A program made the position numbers and the translations under genes. The notes beneath the pieces are model-generated. The model was not told where the DNA came from. It was given only the letters and a program-made list of their open reading frames with translations, and did not search any database. Below are positions 24,546-35,245 of a stretch of 64,000 bases of DNA, piece by piece. How positions within the stretch are numbered: the stretch's first letter is position 1; every line of letters starts with the position of its first letter. The stretch is from Marthasterias glacialis (lineage: Eukaryota > Echinodermata > Asteroidea > Forcipulatida > Asteriidae), in assembly GCA_911728455.2 (NCBI GenBank), contig OU452233.1, forward strand, positions 11,156,167-11,220,166. The letters run 5' to 3'.

Positions 24546-25728
24546 CCTGATCTGTAAAGAATCAACATAAACAAAACTCATACTTCAGTAACTTTTACTT
24601 TAAGGAATGTAGTAAGACCATTTTGTAAGAAATTATGAATGTGTTAGCAGCATAGGCATAAGACTAAGAGCCAAAATAATAATTTTAAAAAATAAAATAA
24701 AATAAAACATAAATAACAAATTTGGGCAAAGCAAGAAGCAGAGAAAGAAAAACAATATATAAATTGGTCCTTGTTTTTTTCTGTGTCATACTTCAGGCAA
24801 ATCAACCCCAACCAAATCATAGGTGAGCAGTATGTTGTTTTTAACCAAAGAAACCTCCCTCCCTGTAAACAGTACAGTTTAGAGAGATCAGGCACAACAA
24901 AAAATACATGTGGTAGTGATTAGGACACATCATAAAAAAACCAAATATTCTGTGTTTCCAGCAAAGAATGTTTCAACAATGAAGAATTGTTTTAATTACT
25001 TCAAAACAGACCAATTTCATGAAACTAACTTTAAATATGGCATGGACAAAGGCCACTGGGAAAAAGTTGTTTCCAAAAGTGGTAAATCATTTGTAAATTG
25101 CATTCGAAAGTACTACTTTAGGACTATTACCTTATTACTATAATTATTAGGCTTAAGCCTATATTAAATATAGTATAATTTTTCTTAAAAAAATTACTAA
25201 TTGTCAAAAGTATAACTATACTGTAACAAAATGTTCACCGTCTTGTTGTGCTAAAAAGGCATGGTTTACAGCGGAGGGCAAACATGAGAAACTCAACCTT
25301 GTTGGGCTAAGCTCGGCCTTTTCTAATTTACAAACACGAACAACTACAGTAAAAACAGTAACACTAAAGTTGGTAACACAAACAATCAGACTACATTAAT
25401 ACATGACCTGGGCCGTAGTGAGTAAAAAAAAATATTGCTAATCCGTATGTCACTGTGAAGCTGCACATTATGAACTTCTGCCTTTAAAAAAGCCTCATTA
25501 ATTGGGATAACACAGTGCAGAGAGTAATTCAGATGAGACTCAAAATATTGTTTACAAGTCAAAAAGTACACGTAAGTGGTGTTAAACTTACACCGCAGCT
25601 GATACTGTGATAGTGAAAGATGTCTGAATGTTTGATAGGAATACAAATTATAATGGCATTTGCGTTGCTCTGTCTTTTGTATTGTAGGCCTATTGTTAAA
25701 TAAAGTTTCGCCTGCAATGTTGACTTAC

Positions 25729-25951
25729 CTTATCACAGTGAACAAGTTGTCGTCTCTGACACGGCAGCACTAGTACTAGTAGTAGAAGTACTACTACTTG
25801 AACAATACTGTGTTATGAACTTGGAGTACAAAAACAGGGATATTGGTACTGTTTTTATAGGTGCGTTAACGGCGCACTGCAGCCCGCTAAAACCCAGACA
25901 AAATGGCGAACGTAATAGTTTTTCTCTCGAGCGCGAACTTCGGTGACGTCA
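25729..25951 (-). promoter_or_regulatory. putative promoter and non-coding exon 1 of the SET fusion gene
   Basis: On the minus strand a TATAAAAA box lies at 25859-25852. A perfect CRE (TGACGTCA) at 25944-25951 sits about 90 bp upstream of it. Initiation would fall near 25825. The resulting exon ends in an ideal donor (GATAAG|GTAAGT, last exon base 25729) and has no ATG. The region is also locally GC-rich compared with its surroundings. On the plus strand, CAAAATGGCG near 25898 resembles a YY1-type site, so bidirectional activity is possible. Confidence 0.55.
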
Positions 25952-26369
25952 TTTTAGTGCGTCTGCCGCCGTTAGAGAGCGCTCTTCGGGGAAAGTGAAA
26001 AGTTATTATTCCTGACTTGTCAAAACTGTCACCCACAAATGTGTTTTTTTTTTTAAATAATGTTTCATGAAGTAAACAATACTTCAAAGTTACTATATAA
26101 AATTACCCTTTTAAATGCCTACATAAAATCGCAAACATAATCCCTTTCTTTTGACGTACAATGCTAAAACCAACTGTCACCATAGCCTAGCAATTCTAAC
26201 GACGGACGATATAATCGATGAAGTTTTCTGGACGATTTTTCTCACTGAGAAAAATGAAAATAGCCTTTTCTCGACATACCAATGTAATCTAGTGCCTGAA
26301 AGGACTTGCACAAATTTAACAAACCGGTTCGAACACGTCGGTACTACGCTGTGGAGCGGCCGCAAATAA

Positions 26370-26461
26370 TAGGGCGACAGTTATTTGTCGCCCAAATATT
26401 TTTGTCGCCCTAATAAAACATTTTTCCGCACGAGGTGTCACCCGAATATTGCAATAAGACA

Positions 26462-26518
<57 letters not shown>
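26370..26518. repeat. GGGCGACA palindrome repeat and AAT microsatellite
   Basis: GGGCGACAGTTATTTGTCGCC and further TGTCGCCC/TGTCACCC half-sites at 26372-26453 are related to the 223-bp satellite monomer. They are followed at 26462-26518 by pure (AAT)n. This sits just upstream of the Tx1-like LINE and may be its 5' target flank. Confidence 0.8.
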
Positions 26519-26519
<1 letters not shown>

Positions 26520-26747
26520 CGATTGAGGTCGCAATACGTATGCCAATTTTGCTCCCGCAAAATCAACCTTTTCATCGTTTCTACTGCAGCTGTAATAACT
26601 GTGAGTAAATATAATTGTTCATCAAAGTAGGGGGTTTCTTCCTACCTTTTAAGAGATATTTCCTGACCTGCTCTGAGGACTATTTTGGAACTGTTAGTTT
26701 TCGGCGGGGCTGGAAGCCCATAAACGCCAGCCTTAAAGGGTGACGCC

Positions 26748-28187
26748 ATGTTGCACAGCACCCTGAAGAGACCAAATACTGTTCGCTTCTTTATCAAGCA
26801 CAATAGGCCAACAGCAAAGCAAGTGTTCGATGCAGTAAAGAAGGATTTGAATACGGAAAATGCAGTGGTTTGCATTGCAGAGCTGGACAATAGTTGGTTT
26901 AACGTGACCCTTACTAATGAGCACCTATGTGAAAGAATTGCAACAAGTGGACTCCATGTGAATGGAATGCTAATTGAATGTGAACGGGCTGAATTGATCA
27001 ACTCAGTCGTGGTATATGTGAAGGCTCCCTATGAAATGCCGGACAGCATCGTCCAAAATGCGTTAACTCAATATGGAACAGTGGTCAACATCAGAAGACA
27101 GTTTCACTATTTCGATAAAGAAATTGAAAATGGAGTCCGAAGTTTGCTCATCAAACACGTGAGAAAACCAATCCCAAGTTTTATCAGGGTTGGAAACTTC
27201 AACTTACCTGTAAGACATCGGGGACAAGAAAAAACGTGCAAAATTTGTCAACAACCGGGACACATGGCCAGGGATTGTAATCAGCGAAGACGTTGCGTCA
27301 TCTGCGGGTCTAAAGACCACACATCGGACTCGCATGATAAAATGGAGCAACTTCAAAACATGCCTCCAGTTGACCAAGTTTTGAACCAAACAAGCACCAT
27401 AGACGACGGAAACGACGAAGAATATGATGCTAGTACAGAAGATGCTGAAGAAGAAAGCCAAGATATCGCAGACAACGAATCACATATCACAGAAGAAGAT
27501 TGGGACAGCGAAGAAATCCTGATTAAAGAGATGCCAAACCAAAAGAAGGCAGCAAAGTCAACTGAAAAAGATAAAACAACCACCGGAGAAGCCACAGAAA
27601 GCAGAGAGCAATACACTGACGAAGAGGAAACAGACAAAGAAAAACACCACAGCAAGGGAGACGAGGCAAAAGGAGACACCCCACCCACCAAAAAGGTCAG
27701 AAAAGGGTTTTGGGATGAAGCAGTCAAAAGGGGTGAGATTGAGAAAAAACAGCGGAAAAGAACCATCACGCAAATTGCTAAAGAGGACGCCACAAAAAAC
27801 ACCAACCAGGTCAACCAGGAACAATCCGATCAACTTAACACTACACAAGAAACTGAAATACTGTCCACCACAGTGCCTCAAGAAGGGACCAAGAGGATTT
27901 TTGATTGGGCTCAAGCTGTCAAGAAGAACTTGATAGAGAACCAACAAACAGCAAGTGAAGAAATGGAAGACGCGAACCAAGATACCCAGAGCCTGGAAGA
28001 AGAGAATGAAACAACTCAAGAAACTGAACAGGATCAAACTCAAGAAGAATGGGTGCCTTATATCAGAAAAGGTGTGCAACGTTTTAGGAAGAAACGCGGA
28101 AGCGGGGGAAACTCCCACCACCGAAAAGAACCATATCAGATTGGCCAAGCAAGACATGACACCAAAGGAAAAGCAAAGCAAAAATGA
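26748..28187 (+). CDS. LINE ORF1p, RRM-like and CCHC zinc-knuckle nucleic-acid-binding protein (479 aa)
   Basis: The N-terminal ~150 residues (starting MLHSTLKRPNTVRFF) look like an RRM-type fold: alternating hydrophobic strands, with VVVYVKAPYEMPDSIVQNAL and a YGTVVNIRR strand. At ~165-195 there are two adjacent knuckles: CKICQQPGHMARDC (C-x2-C-x4-H-x4-C) and CVICGSKDHTSDSH, whose last ligand is His. The rest is a long, highly charged E/K/Q/T-rich tail, probably disordered, ending in basic residues (HRKEPY...KGKAKQK). This layout is known for Tx1-clade ORF1 proteins, which bind element RNA to form the retrotransposition particle. The start ATG is the first in frame. Confidence 0.85.
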   Translation: MLHSTLKRPNTVRFFIKHNRPTAKQVFDAVKKDLNTENAVVCIAELDNSWFNVTLTNEHLCERIATSGLHVNGMLIECERAELINSVVVYVKAPYEMPDSIVQNALTQYGTVVNIRRQFHYFDKEIENGVRSLLIKHVRKPIPSFIRVGNFNLPVRHRGQEKTCKICQQPGHMARDCNQRRRCVICGSKDHTSDSHDKMEQLQNMPPVDQVLNQTSTIDDGNDEEYDASTEDAEEESQDIADNESHITEEDWDSEEILIKEMPNQKKAAKSTEKDKTTTGEATESREQYTDEEETDKEKHHSKGDEAKGDTPPTKKVRKGFWDEAVKRGEIEKKQRKRTITQIAKEDATKNTNQVNQEQSDQLNTTQETEILSTTVPQEGTKRIFDWAQAVKKNLIENQQTASEEMEDANQDTQSLEEENETTQETEQDQTQEEWVPYIRKGVQRFRKKRGSGGNSHHRKEPYQIGQARHDTKGKAKQK

Positions 28188-28206
28188 ATTTTCATTATAT
28201 CTGTAA

Positions 28207-31200
28207 ATGATGGACAACCAATGTTCTAATAAATTGTTGTTTGGCCTCGCTGCTTGTGTCTTGATGGCATACACAATTGCAACGCTCAATGTTAACGGGC
28301 TTAGAAACCCACAAAAGCGGGAAATTGTTTTTGAATACCTTTCAAGAAAAAAAGTTGCTATTGTGTTCCTTCAGGAGACTCATAGCGAGTTTGGGGATGA
28401 GTCAACATGGCGCAGACAGTGGGATGGGCAAATAGCATTCAGTCACGGAACAACAAATTGTTGTGGAGTTGCCATTCTTATTTCTAAAAAGAGCGGACTC
28501 AATCTCATCAATTTTAAAAATGACTCCAATGGCAGATGGGTTAAAGGTGAGATTGCTATGGGAAACGAGACGATCAGTCTCATCTCACTGTATGCGCCAA
28601 ATAATGCGACTAGTCGCAAATGTTTTTTTAGGAAACTTGGAGGATCTTTTTCGGATATTATTGAAGATAAGAACTGTATAATCTCTGGTGATTTTAACTG
28701 TGATATCAATGCTGATAATTATGATCAAAGCAGGACGCCTCTTCTTAACATTATTCAAGAAAATGATTTAATTGACGCTGGGGGATTACTGAGTAACAAT
28801 CCCGGGTTTACATTCTATCACAAGGGGATCAAAAGACCCAGTAGAATTGACTATGTCCTTATGTCGAACTCTCTTAGCAACCAGCTGAAAGAGATTAACA
28901 TAGATTCATCCGGATTATCAGACCATTGTACAGTTATAGCCAGGTTAGATTATCAAACAGTCCCCATCGGGAAAGGAAGATGGTTCTGTAATAACAAAAT
29001 TCTTGAAGACAGCCAATGTAAACAAAGACTTGATATGTTCTGGAATTTTTGGAAAACCCAGAAAAGTATTCATTATTGCCCTCTTGCATGGTGGGACATA
29101 GGAAAGAATAGGTTAAAGGAAATCATCAAAGACTATGACGGAGAAAAAAGGTACACAGAACGTAAAGAAGAAGAGAAGTTAAAAAAAAGGTACCAGCAAA
29201 TCATTTCTAATACCTCCGAAGACGTTTCTTGTGAACTTGAAGAAATAGAGCGTAAAATAAAACAATACGAGACTGATAAATGGGAAAAGGTTAAGGTCAA
29301 AGTTCACATAAAACATAAGTGCGATATGGAAAAACCGAGCAAATACTTCCTTTCTACTGAAAAACAACAGCAGAAAAACAATCTCATTAAAGAATTGAAA
29401 AACACGGATGGACAGATCACTAATAAACCCTCTCAAATGGTTGGTATTGTCCGGAACTTTTACAAAAATCTCTTTTCATCGGAAGGAACTAACAATTGCC
29501 ATTTAGAGAAAATTTTAAAAACGGTTTCGACATATCATTTTGAAGAAGACGTTGTACGAGAAACTGAGAAATCGATCACTGAAGAAGAATTGTTTTTAGC
29601 ACTCAAAGATATGGCAAAAGACAAAGCGCCTGGTCCAGACGGCCTCACGGTCGAATTTTACTTAGCCAAATGGAATCTCATAAAGAGTGATTTTCTTGAC
29701 GTGGTGAACTACTGCTACAAAAAAGGTCAATTACCACACTCAATGAATACAGCCTTAATTAGGTTACTTTTTAAAAACAAAGGGGAAAGAAGTGATCTGA
29801 AGAATTGGAGGCCCATCAGCCTTCTTAACGTCGACTACAAAATTATTTCCAAACTCATCACTAAACGCCTTAGAATCATTCTTCCTAACTTAATCAACGA
29901 AGATCAGACTTGCGGGGTACAAGGGAGAAATATCCAAGACAATTTAATGATTCTTAGAGATGTCATCGATTATGTTAATTTACATAACAAAAAAGCGGCC
30001 ATTGTTAGCATTGATCAGGAAAAGGCTTTTGATCGTATTGAATGGAAATATATGCGTGCCATTATGCAAAAAATGGGAATCCCCTTGGCTTTGAGAAGGT
30101 GGATCGATATTTTATACAGCAATCCCACGGTTACTATAAATGTCAATAATTTTATTACTGAGCCTTTTCAAGCGACCAGAGGCATAAGACAGGGGTGCCC
30201 ACTTTCCCCTCTATTATACGCCATATGTGTTGAAGGTCTGGCTAACATGATCAGAGGTAACAATGGTATTAAAGGTGTGGTCCTTCCAGGGAAAATTGTT
30301 AAATATCAAATTATTCAACACGCCGACGACACCAGTATTCTTATTACCGACAACACAGAGTTCAATACCTTACATAGATTGTTGTACACTTATGGAGAAG
30401 GGTCAGGCTCTAAAATAAATTTGTCTAAAACTCAAGGCTTGTGGTTAGGAGCATGGAAAAACAGAAAAGATAAGCCAGGGAATTTCAATTGGAATAACCA
30501 AAAGATTAAAATTCTTGGCATCTATTTTGGAAATGGAGTCAAACCAGAAGACAATTGGTTGGAACGAGTTAACAAAACGAAGAATGTTCTGAATAGATGG
30601 AAAGAAAGGTCACTGACCATGAAAGGGAAAGCAGTTGTTGTTAACAGTCTTATAGGTAGCAGCTTAGCGTACTATGGTTCAGTGGTACCTTGCCCCAAGT
30701 TATTGAAAAACGAATTGGATAGAAGTATTTTTGATTTCTATTGGTCTTCTAAACCCAACAAAATAAAAAGAGACACTATCAGAGGTCCATCTGATTTAGG
30801 TGGGACTGGTTTAATCAATATTTCATGTAAACTTGACGCTTTATTACTAAAGTGGCTTCAAAAATACAACACTAGACCTGGGAAATGGAAATTCCTTTTC
30901 AATTTTTGGATCGAACAGGTGAACACTGATAAATCATCGGGTTGGTTTGTCTTCAACAATGCTAAATTGATTGGTTCCAAATTAACCTTTTTTTATAGAG
31001 AGCTGGTGCAAGCCTTCCAAAAGGCCAAAGGTGTGATGAAACCAAATGTGACTTGTATCAATGAAGCAGTTGAGATACCTTTGTGGAACAACACGGTCAT
31101 TACTAACACAGACAAGAAACTGGATACTAAAATCCTGAAGCAGCATGGCATGTTATGTTTAAAGCATGTTCTCAATAATGGCAATTTTCTTAATACCCAG

Positions 31201-32031
31201 GAATTGGCTAAGAAATGTAAAATCAAGCCAATTAATGCAGGGAAAATTATGTCAGGTTTAAGGAAACATGTCAGGAATGACTTGTTAAAAGAAAACAGGG
31301 AAGGCCCAGCACGTCACGTGAGTAATCTGTTACATTTTGAAACCAATAATGAGATTGTTCATGTATCAGAGATTACTGTGAAAACTATTTATAAGAGCAT
31401 GGTTATAGACCGTTTTGTTCAGCCAACTGTTGAAAAGACCTGGCCAATTAAACTTAACATTCGTCAAAACATAATTGATTGGAAAGAGGTTTGGAAAAAA
31501 GCTAACAGTCAAATTATCGATTATGACGACAGGGATCTCTGGTTTCGGTTGCGACATCGAATTCTTCCTACTTATGACGTTTTACAGAAAATGAAAATAA
31601 TAGATCCTAAGGACAATCAATGTGGCTTATGTAAACAAGAGGAAGAGACCATAGAACACGTTTTTATATATTGTAAATGTACTTGGACTTCTTGGTTATT
31701 TTTGGAATATGTTCTCCGTAAATATAAGTGTAACAAGCACTTTTATCTTAATGACAGTAACAAATTATTGGGATACGGTACACAAATTGACAACATGTGT
31801 TTGTTCCTAATAGCCAAACTTCACAGAACTATCTGGAATTCCAGATGCAAAAATCTCCCTGAAATCGACCCAGTCTCTGATACAAAATTGGTGAAGGTCT
31901 TCCAGCACAAACTCAAACAAATGATTCTTTTAGAAAAACAGAGGCTAAAAGATAATGATTTTGTTAATTTGTTTTGTAAAAACCAGGCTTTGTGCCAGAC
32001 GATTGGTGAAAAGGTCGTTTTTTCTTTCTAA
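28207..32031 (+). CDS. LINE ORF2p, APE endonuclease plus reverse transcriptase (1274 aa)
   Basis: An APE-type endonuclease spans residues ~20-250: ATLNVNGLRNP, FLQETHS, ISLYAPN, ISGDFNC, SRIDYVLMS and LSDHCTV. The reverse transcriptase runs at ~470-770: DKAPGPDGLTVEFYLAKW, NWRPISLLNVDYKI, SIDQEKAFDRIEWKYM, GIRQGCPLSPLLYAICVEGL and the catalytic HADDTSIL (HADD where many LINEs have F/YADD). A C-terminal knuckle CGLCKQEEETIEHVFIYC (C-x2-C-x8-H-x4-C) is present near residue 1140. The first ATG is 28207; ATG 28264 gives MAYTIATLNVNG, a more typical ORF2 start and equally plausible. All key catalytic residues are present, so the element may be capable of target-primed reverse transcription. ORF2 is in a different frame from ORF1. 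Confidence 0.95.
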   Translation: MMDNQCSNKLLFGLAACVLMAYTIATLNVNGLRNPQKREIVFEYLSRKKVAIVFLQETHSEFGDESTWRRQWDGQIAFSHGTTNCCGVAILISKKSGLNLINFKNDSNGRWVKGEIAMGNETISLISLYAPNNATSRKCFFRKLGGSFSDIIEDKNCIISGDFNCDINADNYDQSRTPLLNIIQENDLIDAGGLLSNNPGFTFYHKGIKRPSRIDYVLMSNSLSNQLKEINIDSSGLSDHCTVIARLDYQTVPIGKGRWFCNNKILEDSQCKQRLDMFWNFWKTQKSIHYCPLAWWDIGKNRLKEIIKDYDGEKRYTERKEEEKLKKRYQQIISNTSEDVSCELEEIERKIKQYETDKWEKVKVKVHIKHKCDMEKPSKYFLSTEKQQQKNNLIKELKNTDGQITNKPSQMVGIVRNFYKNLFSSEGTNNCHLEKILKTVSTYHFEEDVVRETEKSITEEELFLALKDMAKDKAPGPDGLTVEFYLAKWNLIKSDFLDVVNYCYKKGQLPHSMNTALIRLLFKNKGERSDLKNWRPISLLNVDYKIISKLITKRLRIILPNLINEDQTCGVQGRNIQDNLMILRDVIDYVNLHNKKAAIVSIDQEKAFDRIEWKYMRAIMQKMGIPLALRRWIDILYSNPTVTINVNNFITEPFQATRGIRQGCPLSPLLYAICVEGLANMIRGNNGIKGVVLPGKIVKYQIIQHADDTSILITDNTEFNTLHRLLYTYGEGSGSKINLSKTQGLWLGAWKNRKDKPGNFNWNNQKIKILGIYFGNGVKPEDNWLERVNKTKNVLNRWKERSLTMKGKAVVVNSLIGSSLAYYGSVVPCPKLLKNELDRSIFDFYWSSKPNKIKRDTIRGPSDLGGTGLINISCKLDALLLKWLQKYNTRPGKWKFLFNFWIEQVNTDKSSGWFVFNNAKLIGSKLTFFYRELVQAFQKAKGVMKPNVTCINEAVEIPLWNNTVITNTDKKLDTKILKQHGMLCLKHVLNNGNFLNTQELAKKCKIKPINAGKIMSGLRKHVRNDLLKENREGPARHVSNLLHFETNNEIVHVSEITVKTIYKSMVIDRFVQPTVEKTWPIKLNIRQNIIDWKEVWKKANSQIIDYDDRDLWFRLRHRILPTYDVLQKMKIIDPKDNQCGLCKQEEETIEHVFIYCKCTWTSWLFLEYVLRKYKCNKHFYLNDSNKLLGYGTQIDNMCLFLIAKLHRTIWNSRCKNLPEIDPVSDTKLVKVFQHKLKQMILLEKQRLKDNDFVNLFCKNQALCQTIGEKVVFSF

Positions 32032-32239
32032 GTCACCTGGTTTTAGTTTTTTTTTTTTTTTTTATTTATTTTTTTTTTTTTTTTTTTATAGTTTTGTATA
32101 TATATATATATAATATTTATTGTTAATAACCATTGATCTGTAATGTAGTGTTGTCGTATTGTGGAGGAACTGTTTTGATGGAGTGAAATAAAAGGAGATA
32201 TACGTCTCCAACGAACAGGAAAAAAAAAAAAAAAAAAAT
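32032..32239 (+). other. LINE 3' UTR and A tail
   Basis: Holds two long T-rich tracts (32048-32089), a TATATA run and AATAAA at about 32187 (GTGAAATAAAAGGAG). An A run follows at 32220-32239, about 30 bases downstream of the signal. This order fits a polyadenylated LINE 3' end. Confidence 0.75.
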
Positions 32240-32249
32240 AATAATAATA

Positions 32250-32688
32250 ATGACTGATGGTCGGAACAGCTAATAATAATAATAATAACAATAAAAATAA
32301 AAATCTCGACAGAAACAATAGCTGTTCCGACTGATAGTCGGAACAGCTAATAAAAATCTCGACAAAAACAATAGCTGTTCCGACTGATAGTCGGAACAGC
32401 TAATAATACTAATAAAATAAAAAAAAATCTCGACAGAAACAATAGCTGTTCCGACTGATGGTCGGAACAGCTAATAAAAATTTCGACAGAAACAATAGCT
32501 GTTCCGACAGATAGTCGGAACAGCTAATATAAAATTCGACAGAATCAATAGCTGTTCCGACGGACAGTCGGAACAGCTAATATAAAATTCGACAGAATCA
32601 ATAGCTGTTCCGACGGACAGTCGGAACAGCTAATATAAAATTCGACAGAATCAAAAGCTGTTCCGACGGACAGTCGGAACAGCTAATG
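32250..32688. repeat. array of AGCTGTTCCGAC...GTCGGAACAGCT palindromes
   Basis: Seven complete palindromes plus one right half-palindrome are joined by AATAAAAATCTCGACAGAAAC-like linkers of ~25-45 bp. The central bases change in an orderly way along the array (CTGATAG, CTGATGG, AGATAG, CGGACAG), and the last three units are almost identical. Related diverged copies lie at 1189-1330. Confidence 0.9.
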
Positions 32689-32689
32689 A

Positions 32690-34375
32690 GATGTAATTCT
32701 TCCATCAGGGGAATATTAAAGAACATGTTTTTTGGCTATTAAAGGGACACACCGGCTTACTGTTTACCTAATTTAGTGATGTGGGATGACAGACAATAAT
32801 GTTTAATTTGTTGTTCTTGAAAAAAAATCATCAAAATATCACGTAATTAACGAAAAATGTGAAAAAAACAAAACACGGTCAAAGGTCAGCTTATACGCTT
32901 TTCCAGCCGTTGCAACTGTCAAGTTTACGTGCCAATGTTGCGCAATGTTGTAAGTAGACTGGTGCTCTATTTATGTATGAATTATTACAATGACGAGGCA
33001 TGAGGATCCAGACTTCATGTCCATCCAGCACAAATTCACGTGTAAATAAAAAAAACAGACATAAACGGACAGTGTATTCTGTGCACGACGAAATGGACGA
33101 ACTTACTTGCAATGGAGAACGTTTCTTCATTATATCGCAAGTAGGCCCTATGTTGTAAAAAATTACTTGGACGAATGCCAGTTGGGTCCAGGACTAATCT
33201 GTGTTGTCAGGTCGTGTTCAAATGTAGAAAGGGAGAGAATAAGCTTGTAATAATGTGGACATCACAGACATGATTGACCATAAATATTATCAAAATGTGA
33301 GTCTTCATGAATTCAATTATATACGCAGGCATGTTCACAATACAGTTCTATGACACAAACCTGTCCATCAAAATTATGGCAAAGACCACATCCTTCATAT
33401 TCTCATCATGACCAGCCTGCTGCAGTCTAAAAACTAATGTCAGTCTCCCTAATCTTGGACCATGTTTTCACATTGGCTTGGCCAATAACAGTCATGTGCC
33501 AAGCGAGCCTCCTAGCCCTGCTTTCGCTGCAAACGGATTGCCAATCCTGGCAGCTTTAGCGGAGGCATTAGTTTTTCGGGCGATGACTTCACTGGCCGGC
33601 CGCGGCCACTGCCACCGGTTTTTTGTTGTGGCGATTTCGGGGGGTGGAGTGGACCTTATGCAGCTATCATAGAAGTAGATAGATCAGCTGTATGGGATAC
33701 TACATTCCCCATCGCGTCGCTGTGGGTAGCGCAGGCAACACGTTACAATAGTTAGGGGATAATAGCTAGGGGTACAGACTAAAACCCTCGTTAAAAAACA
33801 TAATTGTTGGTCTGGCTCCCTACCCCTCCGACAAGCTCTCACGCTTACGGCTAGACCGACCGGCGAGCTGGGGAGTTCATGTCCCGGAGTTTGTCCCTCT
33901 GGCCCCCCACGAGACACGGCACCGGCTGTACGGGATATGCCCCAAGGTTTACGTTCCGCTAGCTCCCACGCTGGTGCGGCGTAAGACACGCTTCGGTTGC
34001 ACGGACACCTCTGAATGTGAATATTACGTTCGATTTTTCATCATTATTTACAAATTGTATCAATAATCTGAATCCATAAGTCTTTTTTGTCAAATACTCA
34101 TGAATAATTGTAAAAAAAAGGATTTAAATTTGGTTCAGTATAATTTACTTTTATACGGCTGGAAGTAAAACTAACTCCGAAGATCACGTGATTTATCCGA
34201 ACCACTTTTTTGGTTCGGATAAATCGTTTTTTGAAAAATGCTCGAAAACGGCAAAATTTGATGGTTTCTTTTAGGAACCATTCTTCTCCATTCCTGAAAG
34301 ACCTTTAAAGTCATGTGTTAGCCTATTTTGTAGCCCAAATAGCTCAACGAAGCCGGTGTGTACCTTTAAACCAAT
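32690..34375. other. non-coding, no gene recognised
   Basis: I see no exon with coding similarity. The stretch 33470-34010 is more GC-rich (CCGGCCGCGGCC near 33600) and may be an old repeat or a regulatory region. A short inverted pair, GTGATTTATCCGAACC / GGTTCGGATAAATC, lies at 34188-34230. GTACACACCGGCTT-type sequence around 32750 and 34360 hints at another dispersed repeat. Confidence 0.4.
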
Positions 34376-34520
34376 CGATATTAAACATTGCATACTGAAC
34401 GTTTCTGAATACGGCAGGAAAAATAACCACAGGGGCCTCAGGCAGGATTCGAACCCACAATCTTCCGCGTTCTATAGCAGATGTCTTAACCTCTAGACTA
34501 CCGGGCTTGCCCAGTATCCG
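34376..34520 (-). repeat. tRNA-derived SINE fragment
   Basis: On the minus strand, GCCCGGTAGTCTAGAGGTTA (A box) and GTGGGTTCGAATCC (B box) are spaced as in a tRNA. They are followed by a non-tRNA body (CTGTGGTTATTTTTCCTGCC). The acceptor stem is not complementary, so this is a SINE head and not a tRNA gene. Confidence 0.65.
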
Positions 34521-34864
34521 GAGACCAGTAAGAACCCTTATTGCAGTGGGGTTTTCCACTCGAAAAGCACTGGGTATCAGTGAAAGGGCAAAGTTAAAAT
34601 TGTTCATATATTCCCTGTAGACGTGAAAATTACAACATTCTATGCTAATTGCGGTACCCACTGCTACATAAAAATTGTTGAGTAAATCTGATGAATAAAA
34701 CATGCAAATGTATGTAAACAATGTATAAGTGCACTGCCAGGTCAAACATAGATACATAAATATAAATTAGTGTGAAGGGGTGTAACTCGTCAAATGTGTT
34801 ACATGTTAAAACAGTTTCGGTAATAGATTCATCATATCATATCATACAGTTCAGGTTCAATCAA

Positions 34865-35245
34865 TCAATAGACATAGGCATTTGCCCGTGGTCTCCTCCT
34901 CAAATTATACACCGTTGGAATCACTGGTGCCGCTCCCACAACAGCCCGCCTTTCCAGTGCTGCTGCTTTCAGTTCGGTGGTATCACACCCTGACCATACT
35001 CGGATGTTGTCCACCCAACGCATCTTTGGTCGGCCCACAGAGCGATGACATCCCTCTGGCATCCCATCCACAACAGCAGCTGCCAGACCGCCTTGCCGAA
35101 CCACATGGCCCAACCAAGATGCTTTCCATTCTATCACAGCACTACTGTTGAAGCACCATCAGTCGCCGATCATCTCCATCAGTCTTTCATTGGTCACATG
35201 GTCTTGCCACTTGATGTTGAGCAGGTGGCGCCAGTTAAGGTTGCA
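34865..35245 (-). pseudogene. remnant of a LINE reverse-transcriptase C-terminal tail
   Basis: The minus strand encodes HLLNIKWQDHVTNERLMEM, then a break (stop after IGD and a frame disruption). It then reads WKASWLGHVVRQGG and VGRPKMRWVDNIRVWSGCD. The N-IKW-D-VTNE...WLGHVVR...GRPKMRW pattern is the familiar end of RTE/CR1-like LINE polyproteins. No reverse transcriptase core remains. Confidence 0.7.

Larger units (their letters stand above)
26629..32239 (+). mobile_element. apparently full-length Tx1/L1-type LINE with two intact ORFs
   Basis: The element has a short 5' UTR, ORF1 (26748-28187), a 19-base gap, ORF2 (28207-32031), a T-rich 3' UTR and a terminal A run at 32220-32239. No stop or frameshift is visible in either frame, so it is young. 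The 5' boundary is my estimate: it lies between the AAT microsatellite end (26518) and the ORF1 start. The 3' A tail is followed by TAATAATAATAAT and then the palindrome array. Confidence 0.8.

Noticed and set aside
27353-28289. Long minus-strand frames opposite LINE ORF1
   Set aside because: They are shadows of the coding strand, caused by its E/K/T-rich composition.
34430-34515. Possible tRNA gene
   Set aside because: It has tRNA-like boxes but poor stem pairing and an attached non-tRNA body; read as a SINE head.
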